A stretch of DNA of 44,935 nucleotides from Escherichia sp. MOD1-EC7003 (lineage in GTDB: Bacteria > Pseudomonadota > Gammaproteobacteria > Enterobacterales > Enterobacteriaceae), in contig NZ_PTRE01000081.1 in NCBI RefSeq assembly GCF_002965065.1, positions 1-44,935 of the forward strand, given 5' to 3'. The notes below the pieces were generated by a model. It did not search any database and was not told the origin of the DNA. It saw only the letters and a list, made by a program, of their open reading frames with translations. Shown here in pieces: positions 1-10,690 of this stretch (position 1 is its first letter; each line of letters starts with the position of its first letter). The translations under genes were made by a program, and so were the position numbers.

Positions 1-241
1 TGATCGATAAATCCATCAATTTATGGACGTTTTCGTCGTCCCAGGTCTGGCAGAAAGTGGCCATGTTCTGACGCGCGTTGCCATCAAGATATAATTCATC
101 ATTGATAATCTGGAATGCGACATCATCGCGCATTTCGTGCAGCGGGAATCGTTTTGACTCCGCGATAGTAGAAATGGCCTTTGCGCCAAAACGTGAATCG
201 AGTAGTTCCGACCTTAAATCCATTACTTGCTTCTTATCCAT
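1..241 (-). CDS. gadB: Glutamate decarboxylase beta, N-terminal 80 codons (cut by window edge)
   Basis: PLP-dependent glutamate decarboxylase converts glutamate to GABA and consumes a cytoplasmic proton; it is the enzymatic arm of glutamate-dependent acid resistance. Only the first 80 codons are present, read leftward from an ATG at 241-239. The translation begins [20 protein letters not shown] and includes the family-typical [10 protein letters not shown] segment. GadA and GadB differ mainly near the N-terminus; I call gadB because pqqL lies just upstream, as in E. coli. The reading frame is open to the window edge. A gad box lies about 80 bases upstream. The isozyme choice rests on context rather than on a decisive residue. 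Confidence 0.93.
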   Translation of the reverse strand, partial: MDKKQVMDLRSELLDSRFGAKAISTIAESKRFPLHEMRDDVAFQIINDELYLDGNARQNMATFCQTWDDENVHKLMDLSI

Positions 242-320
242 TTTAAACTCCTTAAAATGATTGGATTGCATTAAAAAAGTAGGATTTATCGATAAAGTAA
301 GCAAGTGCAAAGGGCTCGGG

Positions 321-340
321 GTTAAATAACAAAATCCTAA
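321..340 (-). promoter_or_regulatory. gad box (GadE-type activator site) upstream of gadB
   Basis: On the minus strand these 20 bases read TTAGGATTTTGTTATTTAAC, matching the known gad box in all but the last base as I remember it. GadE activates gadA and gadBC from this element under acid conditions. It ends about 80 bases upstream of the gadB start codon. The rest of the 242-570 interval is AT-rich, as expected for an H-NS-affected promoter, and I see no gene in it. Confidence 0.85.
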
Positions 341-570
341 TATCATTTATCGCAAGATATTGCGTGCATGATATTTTTATATTGAGAAAACAATGAGATA
401 GAAATATAGTAGGTGTAGTCAGGTGTTTCATGGTGTTATTTTGATGCGAATTTTGACTCACCTGAGTTATCACATAAAAATCAGACCTTAAAATATCACT
501 ATTAGTACTCGATTATTATTTTGAACGCCTTTGTAAAATAATTACATAAAATATCGACTATTGCTAAAAT

Positions 571-595
571 CCCCGCCAACGAGATGTTGACGGGG
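571..595 (-). terminator. Rho-independent terminator after pqqL
   Basis: An inverted repeat, CCCCGTCAAC and GTTGGCGGGG on the minus strand with a five-base loop, is followed by ATTTTA. It lies 7 bases beyond the pqqL stop codon and would end transcription of the yddA-yddB-pqqL unit. Confidence 0.75.
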
Positions 596-601
596 CTGTT
601 A

Positions 602-3353
602 TTATTTTGGCAATAATACTCCGGTATAGGTATTCACTGGATGAGAAAGATATTCTTTAACTGCAGTGTTAACGTGCTCTACCGTCATGTGTTTCAACAA
701 TTGCTCCTGTTCAGTCCAGGCGGCAGGATCGTCATATTGAATAAGACTATTTACAATGGTGTTCGCTAATTGTTGAACGCTACGCTGTTGGATATCGAGG
801 CGGCGCTGAACGTTTTGCTGGTATTCGTTCAGTTCTTGCTCACCGATCCCTTTAGCCAGACGCTTAACCATCACTTCATTCGCTAACCTTAACAGTTCAT
901 CATGTCGTTCTGGTTGACAAGTAAAAGCCAGCAAATGGCTGATATCTTTGGCCAGAGGATCAACCGAGAGGCGAGAAGAAACGCTGTATGCCCCAGATGC
1001 CTGTTCACGAATATTAATTCGCAGATCTTTTGCCAGTGCGACGTTAAAAGCATCCAGCGCCATACGCGTTGTCAGATTAACAGGTGTTCGGGAATCATAA
1101 CGATTCCACTGTGAGACATGTGCCACAGGTTCATTTTGTTCTTTTACCGTAACCGATGCGTTGTCTGTCGCGCGGGTTAATGGTTTACCTGCGGCTAATG
1201 GTGAATCAGAGTGTTTGATTGATCCTAAGTAACGTGTAATTAACGGCAGGAGTTTGTCTTCAGCCACATTACCGACAATGACAAAAGTGATATCGGCTGG
1301 AGATGCAAACAAGTGGCGATCGGCAGCCAGTGCGTCTGCGGCAGTAAACTGTGCAATCTGTTTTTCTTGCAGTAATTTCGTGCGGTCATCAGCATAGCGC
1401 GTCTCATACATCTGCTGGGTGAATTTCTCCGCTGGACGCTGGTCGAGCGTTTTCAACGCCTGAATTTGAGCATTTTGTAGCGATGCCCAAATATTGTCGT
1501 TAATCGTGCTGTGGGTGATTCGTTGGTTAATCAACTGGAAACCAGGTTCAGGGTTATTAGCCCGCGCGCTAACGGAGAGCAACGTATTCATACCACTGAC
1601 TTTAGTGCTCATGGTTACCGAATTTTCCGCGCTCCAGCGTTTCAGGCTGGAAGAAGTGAGCTCACCAACGCCGCTGCCGCTTACCGCTTTATTTGCCAGC
1701 GCGATAAGTGATTTTTGCTCCGCAGGGAAACTTAAATCACCTTTATTAGATACGGCAATAATTTGTAGCTTTTTCTCTTCCCCGGCGGGTTTTGCCAGAA
1801 TAACCCTGGCACCATTAGAAAGTGTTAATGAGGTCAGATTTTCAGCCAGCGTTTCTTTGCTGCTAATTTCTGCCAGGGAAGATGTAAGCTGCCAGCTTTT
1901 TGTTGGCGTACTCTTTTTCCAGTGCCAGGATAGCGTCAGGAGACAATGCTTTTTGGGCTGCAACCTCGTTGTTCACCATTTGCTCCCAAAATGCGTCCTG
2001 GTTTTTTCTTAACTGCTGCCATTTTTCCACCAGACTTTGCACGGTAATTTTCTGCCACAGACGTTTAGAAAGCTGATATGTCTCTTCTGGCGACAAGAAT
2101 GGCGTGTTATTTAACGAGCTGGACGCCAGGCGACTGGTCAGCATACGTAAATCACGTTCTGCTTGCTGATCAACCGCATTTTTCAGCCAGGTGAGGCGGG
2201 TCGCTTTGACATCATCGAGTTCTTCAGCAGAAAAACCATGTTGGTCGATGGTTGCCAGCTCGGCCATCAATGCATTTGCAGCATCCTGCATATTATCGTC
2301 ACGTGCATTTACACGGAAAAATAGCGACTGATAATCGGGGGCAATTTTAACGCTGCGTGCAGTGCCACCAGAAATAGTCTTCAACTCGCCCGACTGTATG
2401 CGCTCCTGCAGACGTTGATTGAACAGCTGAACTAACATGCTCCATTCCGCTTGTTCGATAAAGCTTTGCTCATCGTTCACTTGTACCATTGGCAGGCGAT
2501 AATAGAGTGCGATGCCGTTCACCCGGTTTTCTTTATCATTAATGATATTAAAGCGTAGGCGGTTTTCTGCTTTTATCGGCCATACCCGATTTTCAACGGT
2601 TTTGTTAGCCGGAAGCTTACTTAAATTATCCTTTATCAGCTCCAGTGCTTCTTTACTGTCGATATCGCCGACCACAATAAAGGTCATATTATTTGGTTGA
2701 TACCAGCGTTGATAAAATTGGCGTAATTGTGTTGGTGTTACCGTGGCGACAGTATCCATCAGGCCGATAGGTTCACGGTCTAAATTACGGGTATTTGCCA
2801 GCAGGAAAGGGCGGCGTGCCTGAGAGGTGCGCCATTTCACATCCTGATGTGCACGCCATTCCTCAGTAATTACGCCGCGTTCAGCATCTACTTCAAGTTT
2901 TTCAAAGGTTGCGGCATGACTCCATTCACTGAAGATTGCCATCACTTGTTGCAGATTTTGTTTCTGCGTAGTCGGCAAACTCACCTGATACACCGTTTCG
3001 TCATAGCTGGTATAGGCATTAACATCGCGACCAAAACGCAGGCCCATCGACTCAAATGTTTCGATGACTTTATTACCTGGCCATGTTTTTGTGCCGTTAA
3101 ACATCATATGTTCTACAAAATGAGCCACACCGCGCTCATTGTCTTCTTCCTGTAATGAACCGGTATGAATTTGCAGCCATAAATTTACTTGATCCTTTGG
3201 TTGAGCATGCGGATAAATCATATATCGCAAGCCATTGTCCAGTTGCCCGGTAATTAATTTTTCATCCTGCGGTAAGGCGGCGGCAATCAGTCGCCCGGGG
3301 AACAACAGCGTTGCCACTAACGTCAGTAAGAAACAGAGGTTTCTCATAATCAT
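602..3353 (-). pseudogene. pqqL: Periplasmic M16-family zinc protease PqqL (FusC-like), frameshifted
   Basis: PqqL is an M16 metalloprotease of about 931 residues in K-12, homologous to FusC, which cleaves imported substrates in the periplasm. The first part, 3353 to 1863, has a signal peptide and the inverted zinc motif HFVEH near residues 78-82. It ends at TAG (1865-1863) after ...AYIFPGRN. The remaining half continues in another frame from about 1870 to 602 and ends ...TYTGVLLPK. K-12 has about 12 extra codons (beginning NLSLTVDAD after PGR) at the junction, so I infer a deletion of about 38 bp across a short GGCAGAAA-like match. Three in-frame ATGs lie at the start (3359, 3353, 3347); GGAG is best spaced for the last, and 3353 matches the K-12 start. 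The catalytic half alone would lack the C-terminal M16 domains, so function is unlikely. Confidence 0.9.
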
Positions 3354-3403
3354 CTCCATGCGAAAACCGGGCGAATTTACCCGGCCATATAAAATCCGAA
3401 GTA

Positions 3404-5776
3404 TTAAAATTTCATGCTGACATCAAGCCAGAAAGTACGGCCAGGGGCGTAGGTCGCCACACCGGTATTCGTTGTATCAACAGCGGTTTTGCTATCCAGT
3501 ACATTGAGAATATCGGCACTGATCGTCAGGTTTTGTTGTTTAAGAAATCGTGGCGTCCAGGGCACGCGGGTGTCCCAGGTCAGGCTGCTATCCAGTTTTT
3601 CGTCAACATACTGCTTGTAATCTGAATATTCGCTGATGTATTGCGCATTTGTCTTACCGAGGATAATGCGAGCTTTACGTGCTTCTTGCCAGGCCAGCGT
3701 ATTTGCCCACACCAACCCGCTCGGTTGATGCGTGAAATCCATGTTTAAGGAGATCTTTTATGGGTTATTAAAATCTGCCACCGGAACACTATCGTAAGAG
3801 ACCAGATTACCGTTATAAACCACCTGGTTATCATCGGTATTACTCTCTTCATAACCATTGTTTAACGACAAGTTGCCCTTGCTCTTGATATAGCTAAAGA
3901 CAATTTGCGGGTTAATATCTACCTGGCTGATATGCAGGGGCTCGGCCAGTTCAAAACTGAGGTTGAACGAATGCGTTTTGGTTTTGCCGTCGTTGTTATA
4001 TTCAGTAATGGTGGTTTTAGTGGCGCTATCGGTACGACTGCTTTTGCTGATTTGATCATGCGCTTCACGGTAAACATAGTTTGCGCGCGCAATAACGTTC
4101 TTACCTATTTTTTGCTGCAATCCCATTGCCAGTTCATCGTTATAAGGCGTTTTCAAATCTTGATAACGCGTCAGGGTTTTATTGCCTGATACCGATTCCG
4201 TCCAGCTATTGCGGATATCACGTAACCCCATATCAAGAATATTCCCGCCATAGTAGCGGTTATAACCCGCGGTAATCATTGAGGTTTGATCAGCAAAAAT
4301 ATCCCATTCCGTCATAAAGCGTGGGGAGATATTGTGGTTTGACAGGTAGTTGTCATAGTCATAACGCACGCCAGGCATCAACGACACATTGCGCCAGCTA
4401 ATGCGATCAGCCATATACAGCGTGTAGTTGTCAATTCCCAGGCTGCCTTTACCTTTATGGTAAATAGTATGGTTAGTTTTCTTTCCGGCAGCATTAATCA
4501 CATAAGATTCAGACTGATTATGGCGTTCGGTCCACGCATCTGAATAGATGTATTCTGCACCGAAGTAGGGTTGATGCGAAACATTACCCATGGCGAATTT
4601 TTGCCAGTCCAGGCGTGTTTTAAAGGTGTAATTATCTACAGCCTGTGAAATGTGTCCTAACCCGCCACGGGTGCAGCGCCCTGAAATATCACCATATGTA
4701 CATGAAAGTTCGGTGTACCAAATGTCATGATCGTGACGGGTATAATCGCTAATATGATCCCAACCAACGGTGGTACGCAGTTTTGCCCATGCGAGTTGCG
4801 TATCCATATCCCATGCCAGACCGTAGGATTTATTACCCATTTCGCGGTCAGACTCCGGGAAGGTACTGGTATTATAATCACGGCTGGAGCCGGTATATTT
4901 TAAGGTTAAATCGTGGGTAAAGCGGTCGCTGGCAAACCAGGTAAATTTGCTCACTGCGGTATCGATAACGTTTTTATACTGTGCCCGACCGGCGATAATG
5001 CCGTCATTCGAAACATAATCCGCGCGGATAATATCAGACTGGCGGCGCGATAAACCGGCGGTGACGCCAAAGTTATCAGCGAGTTCCTGATTAAACGACA
5101 AGGTATAAAAGTTCTTTTTAAAATCTGGAGAGTAATAAGTACTTCCTGAAGAACCTTGATTGAATGCGCTCTTGTTATTCTCATCGATATGAGATGTTAA
5201 CCAGTCCGAACGCGTTGTACGATAACCCAGTTTCACGCTGCTATCATCAGCGTTGAAGCGTTTGATCTTTGCATCAATTACCCCGCCATTGAAGCGACCA
5301 AATTCAACCGGCACAAAACTGTCATAAAGCGTCACATTGTCCAGTAAACTGACATCAAGATAATAACCCTGTGACATCCCACTAATATTGGTTGCACTAC
5401 TGGCGTCGGACTCATTTGCCGGGTTCAGATTGTTAGTTGCACTAATACCGTCAATCAAATAGGCATTCTGATAGGGCGACGCACCGTGAATAGAGATTTT
5501 CTCTGGACGAATATCTCCCTGGTTTAACGAGGTACTTTGCGTTGAATCCATGCGCACCGCAGGGTTGGTTTTCAGCAGATCGCTGATATTGCCATTTCCG
5601 GTCGGTAAACGCTCGATGCTTTCACTGGTATAATGTGTGTTGCCGTTTACGGGCACAGGGACCGGAGCATAGACCGTCATCTCTTCAAAAGCATGCATGT
5701 ACATGTTTTTGTCATCGACGGCCTGCGCCACATCAGCGCCACATAAAATGACGCCAGGAATAAGAACTCGCTTCAT
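3404..5776 (-). pseudogene. yddB: TonB-dependent outer-membrane receptor YddB (FusA-like), in-frame ochre stop
   Basis: YddB is a TonB-dependent receptor: a signal peptide (MKRVLIPGVILCGADVAQA), a plug domain (TSESIERLPTGNG, then a PYQNAYLIDGI segment) and a beta-barrel ending in ...WLDVSMKF with the terminal Phe of outer-membrane proteins. Translation runs 672 codons from 5776 and meets TAA at 3760-3758. The same frame then continues through AAG ATC TCC TTA AAC ATG to the natural end at 3404. The total of 790 codons equals the K-12 protein, so the only lesion is one nonsense codon, most simply TTA (Leu) to TAA. The last 117 residues, several beta strands and the C-terminal signal for barrel insertion, would be lost. 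It lies between yddA and pqqL in one minus-strand unit. Confidence 0.92.
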
Positions 5777-6134
5777 TTATTTTTATCTCCGTACAGCAGG
5801 GCTTTTATTGTTTTTATAAAACCGCGCTAATGTCACAAATATCATCAGCCAGGTTCCAGACACCGGATTGATGTGTAACCATAATGACGCCGCTTGTAGG
5901 TAACTTTTCACGTACTAAACGCAGTAAGCGGATAGCCTCTTGTTCCTCAAGATGAGAGGTGGTTTCGTCGAGAAATATCCATTTCGGACGTCGTAAAATT
6001 AATCGTGCCAAGGCGATACGTTGTTTTTCTCCGCTGGAAAGAATATCGCCCCAGCGATCATGATCATGAATACGTGCAGCCAATTTTCCCAGACCAACCT
6101 GGTGCAGTACTTCGCTCAACGATTTATCGTCTAC

Positions 6135-6142
6135 GGGCAGGG
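6135..6142 (+). other. KOPS motif GGGCAGGG pointing toward dif
   Basis: The octamer matches the FtsK-orienting polar sequence GGGNAGGG. It lies left of dif on the plus strand, the orientation that drives FtsK toward dif. Confidence 0.65.
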
Positions 6143-7258
6143 GAAGTGCTTTACAAATAATCTCTTTCAGTAGGCCGGTTTTGATTAACGGTGTTTGTGA
6201 CACATACCAGCTGTCAGCAGGAGAAGAAATATCACCTTTAAACCACGGCCAGCAGTGGGATAATGTTTTAAGTAGTGTGGTTTTTCCCGCACCAGAGTAA
6301 CCTTTCAGTAATAGCCATTTGCCTGGTGAAACATGAAAGTTCAGGTTCTCTAATATGACCTTATTATCAGGAGTACGAATACTCGCGTCAGCCACTTGTA
6401 CCGCATGTTGACAATTTTTAGGTTTATGCGTAGGACGCTGTTCGGTGAGTTGATGGAACTCATACAACCGATCGATAACCGCAGCCAGTTCAGCGAGTTC
6501 GCCATATTTATAAATAAACCAGCTTAAATTGTTGGATACCAGCATAAATGCCTGGCGCGATTTCATCAGGCCGCCCAGATTGATCTGTCCGCTAATAAAC
6601 TGAGGCAATAACAGAAAGTAGGGAAGAACGCTAAGCGAGCGCGAATAAATATTCTGCTAGTAATCAAGCCACCGCTGGCGATTCATTAAACGATGCCAGT
6701 TCTCTTTAATGGTATAAAAATTGTCGCTCAACTCCTGGCGTTGTAGAGACTCAGCATTGCTTAACGCAATCAGTTCTGCTTGCTTATTATGCTGCACAAG
6801 ATTAGTTCGAAATGTCGCTTCGCTACGTTGTTTTTCCACATTAAGCGGGCGAATACGTTTACCAACCTTATGGGTAAATAAAGTTCCACCGAGCACAATG
6901 AGCACGACGGTATAGACCATATACCCCTGGATATTCCATTCTGTGCCACCAACAGTGAATGAGAGCGTACCCGCGCTTTGCCAAAGAATAACGGTAAAGG
7001 TGATCAGCATGCTAAGTGACTGGATGAATCCAAATGAAAGACTGAGTGTTTTGTTGATCAGTAAGTGAATGTCTTCAGCGATACGTTGGTCAGGATTATC
7101 TGTATTTTTATGCTCGCCGTAGATCTGCGTGAAGTAGTAGTTTTTATCTGCAAACCAGCGATCAAGGTAGTAATCCGTTAACCATTCGCGCCAGCGAATA
7201 GTCAGTAGTTTAATTAACCATGTTTTGTTTACGGATATTAATACAAAGATCCCCAGCA

Positions 7259-7266
7259 GGGCAGGG
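7259..7266 (+). other. KOPS motif GGGCAGGG pointing toward dif
   Basis: A second copy of the FtsK-orienting octamer in the same polarity, inside yddA and about 4.2 kb left of dif. Confidence 0.65.
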
Positions 7267-7720
7267 AACCACAGGACAAGTTGCCAAAGTTTATCTGTTT
7301 CTTTCTGGCTTAGCGCATTGAAAAAATCATTATTCCAGTCGTTTAACCAGACCTGAATTTTAACCACGGCAAGGATCATGGCGAGGATAATAATGATTAA
7401 TAATACTGAAGTGTTATTATTCTTACGTAGCCAAAAGGGCTTCAGCAGGCAGAGATACTTTGCGATCAACATACAAAACGTAATGGGAATGGTTATCATT
7501 AACGAAAATTGATTGTGCCATCCAATGATTGTCTATGGCAATGATTTACTGATAAAATATATTTAAGTGTTGCTTAACACTATGAAATACAAAGAAATAT
7601 TTAATTTCAGCGGTTATGATTATACTATTGATAATCAAGGGTATTGTTAATGCCCTGACGCAAACAACGTAAGCCAGGATTCGCACTCTTGCTTCCCAGG
7701 AGAAGATAATGATGACGGAG

Positions 7721-7746
7721 CACCCGACAGGAATTTATGTCGGGTG
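7721..7746 (-). terminator. Terminator-like hairpin after ydeM
   Basis: CACCCGACA and TGTCGGGTG form a nine-base-pair perfect stem around an 8-base loop. It lies between the converging-outward yddA promoter region and the 3' end of ydeM, so it most likely ends ydeN-ydeM transcription. No strong T-run follows on the minus strand. The rest of 7500-7795 holds the presumed yddA promoter and no gene. Confidence 0.55.
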
Positions 7747-7795
7747 TCTTGCTAAGAGCATAAGACGGCGGCTAAGACTGGAGCTAAGAGGGGCT

Positions 7796-8956
7796 TTATT
7801 TATTATTCTCCATTTGCTTTGCAACATCCATAATGTGGTAAAGCGGTACTCTATTTTTAGCTAACTCCACCATGGCATTCATATAAGGCACCATGGTTGA
7901 AAAAAGGATTTTATAACCTTCGCAAAAATAGGAAACAGTCTCATTGTTTACTTTAGTAATACGATGCTTAGGACAACCGCCATTGCAGATAGGTTTATAA
8001 GCACATTGTTGACATTTCTCAGATATCAGTTTTTTTTGCGCTGTCAGTTGTGCGCTGTTCATCGTTTTGAGTTCAGATTTATTGATGTTTCCAATTTTGT
8101 ACTGTGGATATACAAAATGGTCGCATTCGTAAATGTCACCATTACTTTCAACAACCAGATTATCCTTGCAGGACTCCTGGAAAATACAACTGGTATGCCC
8201 ATTCCCCAAAAAACGGCTGACAAAGCTTTCAAACTGACGGATGAAAATTTCACCTACATCGTTTTTAACCCATTGCATAAAAATGGATGACATAAACTTG
8301 CCATAAGCCGTGGGAGGCACAGAAAAGTCGATAATACGGAATGCGTTCTCACTATGACCACTGAAATCAATATTCGGCGTCCCGGTTTCCAGCAATTCGA
8401 TAAATTGCATATGTTTACTGCCGATAGATTTTAAAAAATTATAAACCTCAAGAGGGTAATGGACATTAATGTTATTAATGACGGTTAACGTATTAAATTC
8501 AACTTGATATGATTTCAGACGCTCGATGGCTGCTATCACTTTTGCAAAAGTTCCGTTGCCTGAATTACTGCGTCTGTAACAATCATGTAGCTCTTGGGGT
8601 CCATCAATTGAGATGCCAACCAGAAAATCATGTTCTTTGAGAAAGGCACACCATTCATTACTCAATAAAATGCCATTTGTTTGTAACGCATTAAAAATAC
8701 GTTTTTGGCCTGCATAGCGTTGTTGATAGTGAATAACTTTACGGAAAAAATCCAGACCAGCCAGAGTAGGCTCGCCGCCTTGCCAGGTAAAATAAACCTG
8801 ATTGCCAGACGCTGCGATATATTGTTTGATGAACTCTTTCAGAGTGCTGTCATCCATCCATTTTTCATGAGTAAACTGCGACTCTTTTTCAAGGTAAAAA
8901 CAGTAATCACATTTGAGATTACATTGAAAACTGGAGGGCTTGGCTGTAACGTGCAT
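7796..8956 (-). CDS. ydeM: Radical SAM anaerobic sulfatase-maturating enzyme homologue YdeM
   Basis: anSME enzymes convert an active-site Ser or Cys of a sulfatase to formylglycine by radical SAM chemistry. The radical SAM CxxxCxxC is plain near the N-terminus ([11 protein letters not shown]). The C-terminal half carries a SPASM-type cysteine set, including CxxC...CNGGC ([17 protein letters not shown]), for auxiliary 4Fe-4S clusters. An ATG at 8956 gives 386 residues and matches the K-12 start MHVTAKPSS; an upstream in-frame TTG at 8971 would add five residues. It lies 51 bases downstream of the sulfatase gene ydeN on the same strand, so the two form a substrate-maturase operon. It is cytoplasmic and would act on YdeN before export. 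All key cysteines are present and the gene appears intact. Confidence 0.93.
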   Translation of the reverse strand: MHVTAKPSSFQCNLKCDYCFYLEKESQFTHEKWMDDSTLKEFIKQYIAASGNQVYFTWQGGEPTLAGLDFFRKVIHYQQRYAGQKRIFNALQTNGILLSNEWCAFLKEHDFLVGISIDGPQELHDCYRRSNSGNGTFAKVIAAIERLKSYQVEFNTLTVINNINVHYPLEVYNFLKSIGSKHMQFIELLETGTPNIDFSGHSENAFRIIDFSVPPTAYGKFMSSIFMQWVKNDVGEIFIRQFESFVSRFLGNGHTSCIFQESCKDNLVVESNGDIYECDHFVYPQYKIGNINKSELKTMNSAQLTAQKKLISEKCQQCAYKPICNGGCPKHRITKVNNETVSYFCEGYKILFSTMVPYMNAMVELAKNRVPLYHIMDVAKQMENNK

Positions 8957-9007
8957 CGCTATCTCGCTCAATAAGGCGGCGGAAAAATCCGCCGCATGAA
9001 GGTTTAG

Positions 9008-10690
9008 TTATTTCGTTTCGCTTAGTGCTTTCTTGATATTGTTAAACTTATCCTGATTTACCTCGCTAAGCGGCGGCTGGCTGTTGTTAATAAACTCTCT
9101 CACCACACCTTGCATTTCTTTAACGACCTGCGGATTGGCGGTGGCAAGGTTATCTTTTTGCTGTAGATCGGTCAGTTTGTATAGACCTAATTTATTGTTT
9201 TCTACTGTATAGACAAGCGAATAATCGTTATTTCTCACCGTATATGAGAATTGGCTTAAATCCTCGGTGTTGGGGTTATGCGGGTAATCGTCTGACTGAT
9301 GTCGGACAAATTTGTGGTAATTATCCCAGAATGGAATATTTTCCTCATCAAACCAGTGAGAATAAGATGTTATCCATGTCAGGTTTTTATGTGGCTCACC
9401 TTGTTTCTTATCTTGCAACCAGGGCAGCAATGAAACGCCATCCAGTTTAAGGTCTTTTGGAATGCTGATATCGGCTGCATCAAGAGCTGTAGGGTAGAAA
9501 TCCATTGCAGAAATCAACTTGTCATAATTACCGGGCTGAAGTTTTCCTTTCCACCACATAAACATTGGTGTGTGAGTCCCGCCTGGATAGGTCTGGCTCT
9601 TATAGCCTTTTTGCGCCCCATTCAGTGGCAGAGGACCATCGATAACCGCACCATTATCGGAGGTAAAGAGAATAATGGTATTATCATACTGCCCGTTTTT
9701 CTTCAGTTGTTCGAGAATGCGTTTTACGCCCTGATCAACAGAATAAACGGAAGCGTAGTAGTTATCTGCTGTTTGGCTACCGGTATTAAATTGCTTCTGA
9801 TATTGCTCCGGTGCAGGATTGTCATTTGGCAGGTGCGGAGCATTATAAGCCAGGTAAAGCATAAAAGGCTGGTCGAGCGTTTTAGCACGATCAACAACGC
9901 CAATTGCCTCATCGGTTAACTGATCGCTGATATAACCTTTTGCGGGAACGCGTTCACGGTTTTTGAAAAGTGAAGGGGAGTTGTAATATGCCGTTCCTGC
10001 AGCATGGAATCCCATAAAGTAATCAAAGCCACGGTTTTGAGGTTGCCATTCTTCCGCAGAAAAGGTGGTGAAGTTGTCATGATAGTCACGCGTTTGTTTA
10101 TCTTCCGGTACCGGCACATTACTGATTTTTGACAAGTGCCATTTACCTACTGCTGCAGTGTAATAACCATGATTCTGGAATAATTCAGGCAAGAAAGTTT
10201 CTGTTAGTGGAATACCATCCTGAGCATCGGTATTGGAATAGACACCAAAGCGAGCGGGCGCTCTACCGGTCATTATTGCGGCTCGGGAGGGGCCGGAAAC
10301 ACCGTGCGCCACATAGCCGTTTGTAAAACGTACACCTTCATCCATTAATGAAAGGAGGGTTGGTGTTGATTTTTGTGCGGCTTCAATGGCTTTGTCTATC
10401 CCTATTTTGTAGGTATCGACAACTTCACGATTTTCCATTGTTTTTGGGTCAAAAGAACCCTTATCAAAAGGAAGTTGTCCATAACCAAGATCATCCATGG
10501 TCAGTACGATAATATTTGGTTTTCCTTTAGTACTGTATTCAGTCGGCGTAAAGTCTGAGAAAGCAACGTTAGTTTTGGTTGCTTTCAGCTTTACATCATC
10601 TGCCGCGTGAGCGGTAAATGCAGCCATACCAGATGCCAGTATCAAAGATATCGAAGTACTTACGACACTTTTCTTCAATGCAGACTTCAT
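9008..10690 (-). CDS. ydeN: Putative periplasmic sulfatase YdeN (Ser-type)
   Basis: This 560-residue protein has a signal peptide (MKSALKKSVVSTSISLILAS... to AAFTAHA). The metal-binding start of the alkaline phosphatase/sulfatase fold follows (NIIVLTMDDLGYGQ, residues 59-72). The sulfatase signature SGPSRAAIMTG begins at Ser132, the residue expected to become formylglycine. A Ser instead of Cys there fits maturation by the neighbouring YdeM. A later FTSDNGA motif completes the metal site. The ATG at 10690 has a good ribosome binding site (AGAGGAAC); the open frame extends 42 codons upstream but that part does not look like a leader. The natural sulfate ester is unknown to me. Confidence 0.93.
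   Translation of the reverse strand: MKSALKKSVVSTSISLILASGMAAFTAHAADDVKLKATKTNVAFSDFTPTEYSTKGKPNIIVLTMDDLGYGQLPFDKGSFDPKTMENREVVDTYKIGIDKAIEAAQKSTPTLLSLMDEGVRFTNGYVAHGVSGPSRAAIMTGRAPARFGVYSNTDAQDGIPLTETFLPELFQNHGYYTAAVGKWHLSKISNVPVPEDKQTRDYHDNFTTFSAEEWQPQNRGFDYFMGFHAAGTAYYNSPSLFKNRERVPAKGYISDQLTDEAIGVVDRAKTLDQPFMLYLAYNAPHLPNDNPAPEQYQKQFNTGSQTADNYYASVYSVDQGVKRILEQLKKNGQYDNTIILFTSDNGAVIDGPLPLNGAQKGYKSQTYPGGTHTPMFMWWKGKLQPGNYDKLISAMDFYPTALDAADISIPKDLKLDGVSLLPWLQDKKQGEPHKNLTWITSYSHWFDEENIPFWDNYHKFVRHQSDDYPHNPNTEDLSQFSYTVRNNDYSLVYTVENNKLGLYKLTDLQQKDNLATANPQVVKEMQGVVREFINNSQPPLSEVNQDKFNNIKKALSETK

Larger units (their letters stand above)
5814..7499 (-). pseudogene. yddA: ABC transporter YddA (fused membrane and ATPase domains), amber stop
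   Basis: YddA belongs to the SbmA/BacA-like ABC exporters with the membrane domain fused to an ATPase. It starts at 7499 (MITIPITFC) and shows membrane segments through residue 280. A TAG codon follows at 6659-6657, where K-12 has Trp281 (WLDYWQN). The frame then stays open for 280 more codons. The ATPase half keeps Walker A (GYSGAGKT, about residues 400-407), signature LSSGEKQ (487-493) and Walker B (WIFLDE, 507-512). The sum of 561 codons equals the K-12 length, so one TGG to TAG change is the whole lesion. The break separates the membrane domain from the ATPase. yddB starts 37 bases downstream. Within the Fus-like system this is the inner-membrane component (FusD-like). Confidence 0.92.

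Noticed and set aside
252..473. A 73-codon open frame upstream of gadB
   Set aside because: It overlaps the gad box and promoter, is AT-rich and has no recognisable domain or ribosome binding site.
1494..2012. A 172-codon plus-strand open frame opposite pqqL
   Set aside because: It is antisense to a recognised gene and shows no protein features of its own.
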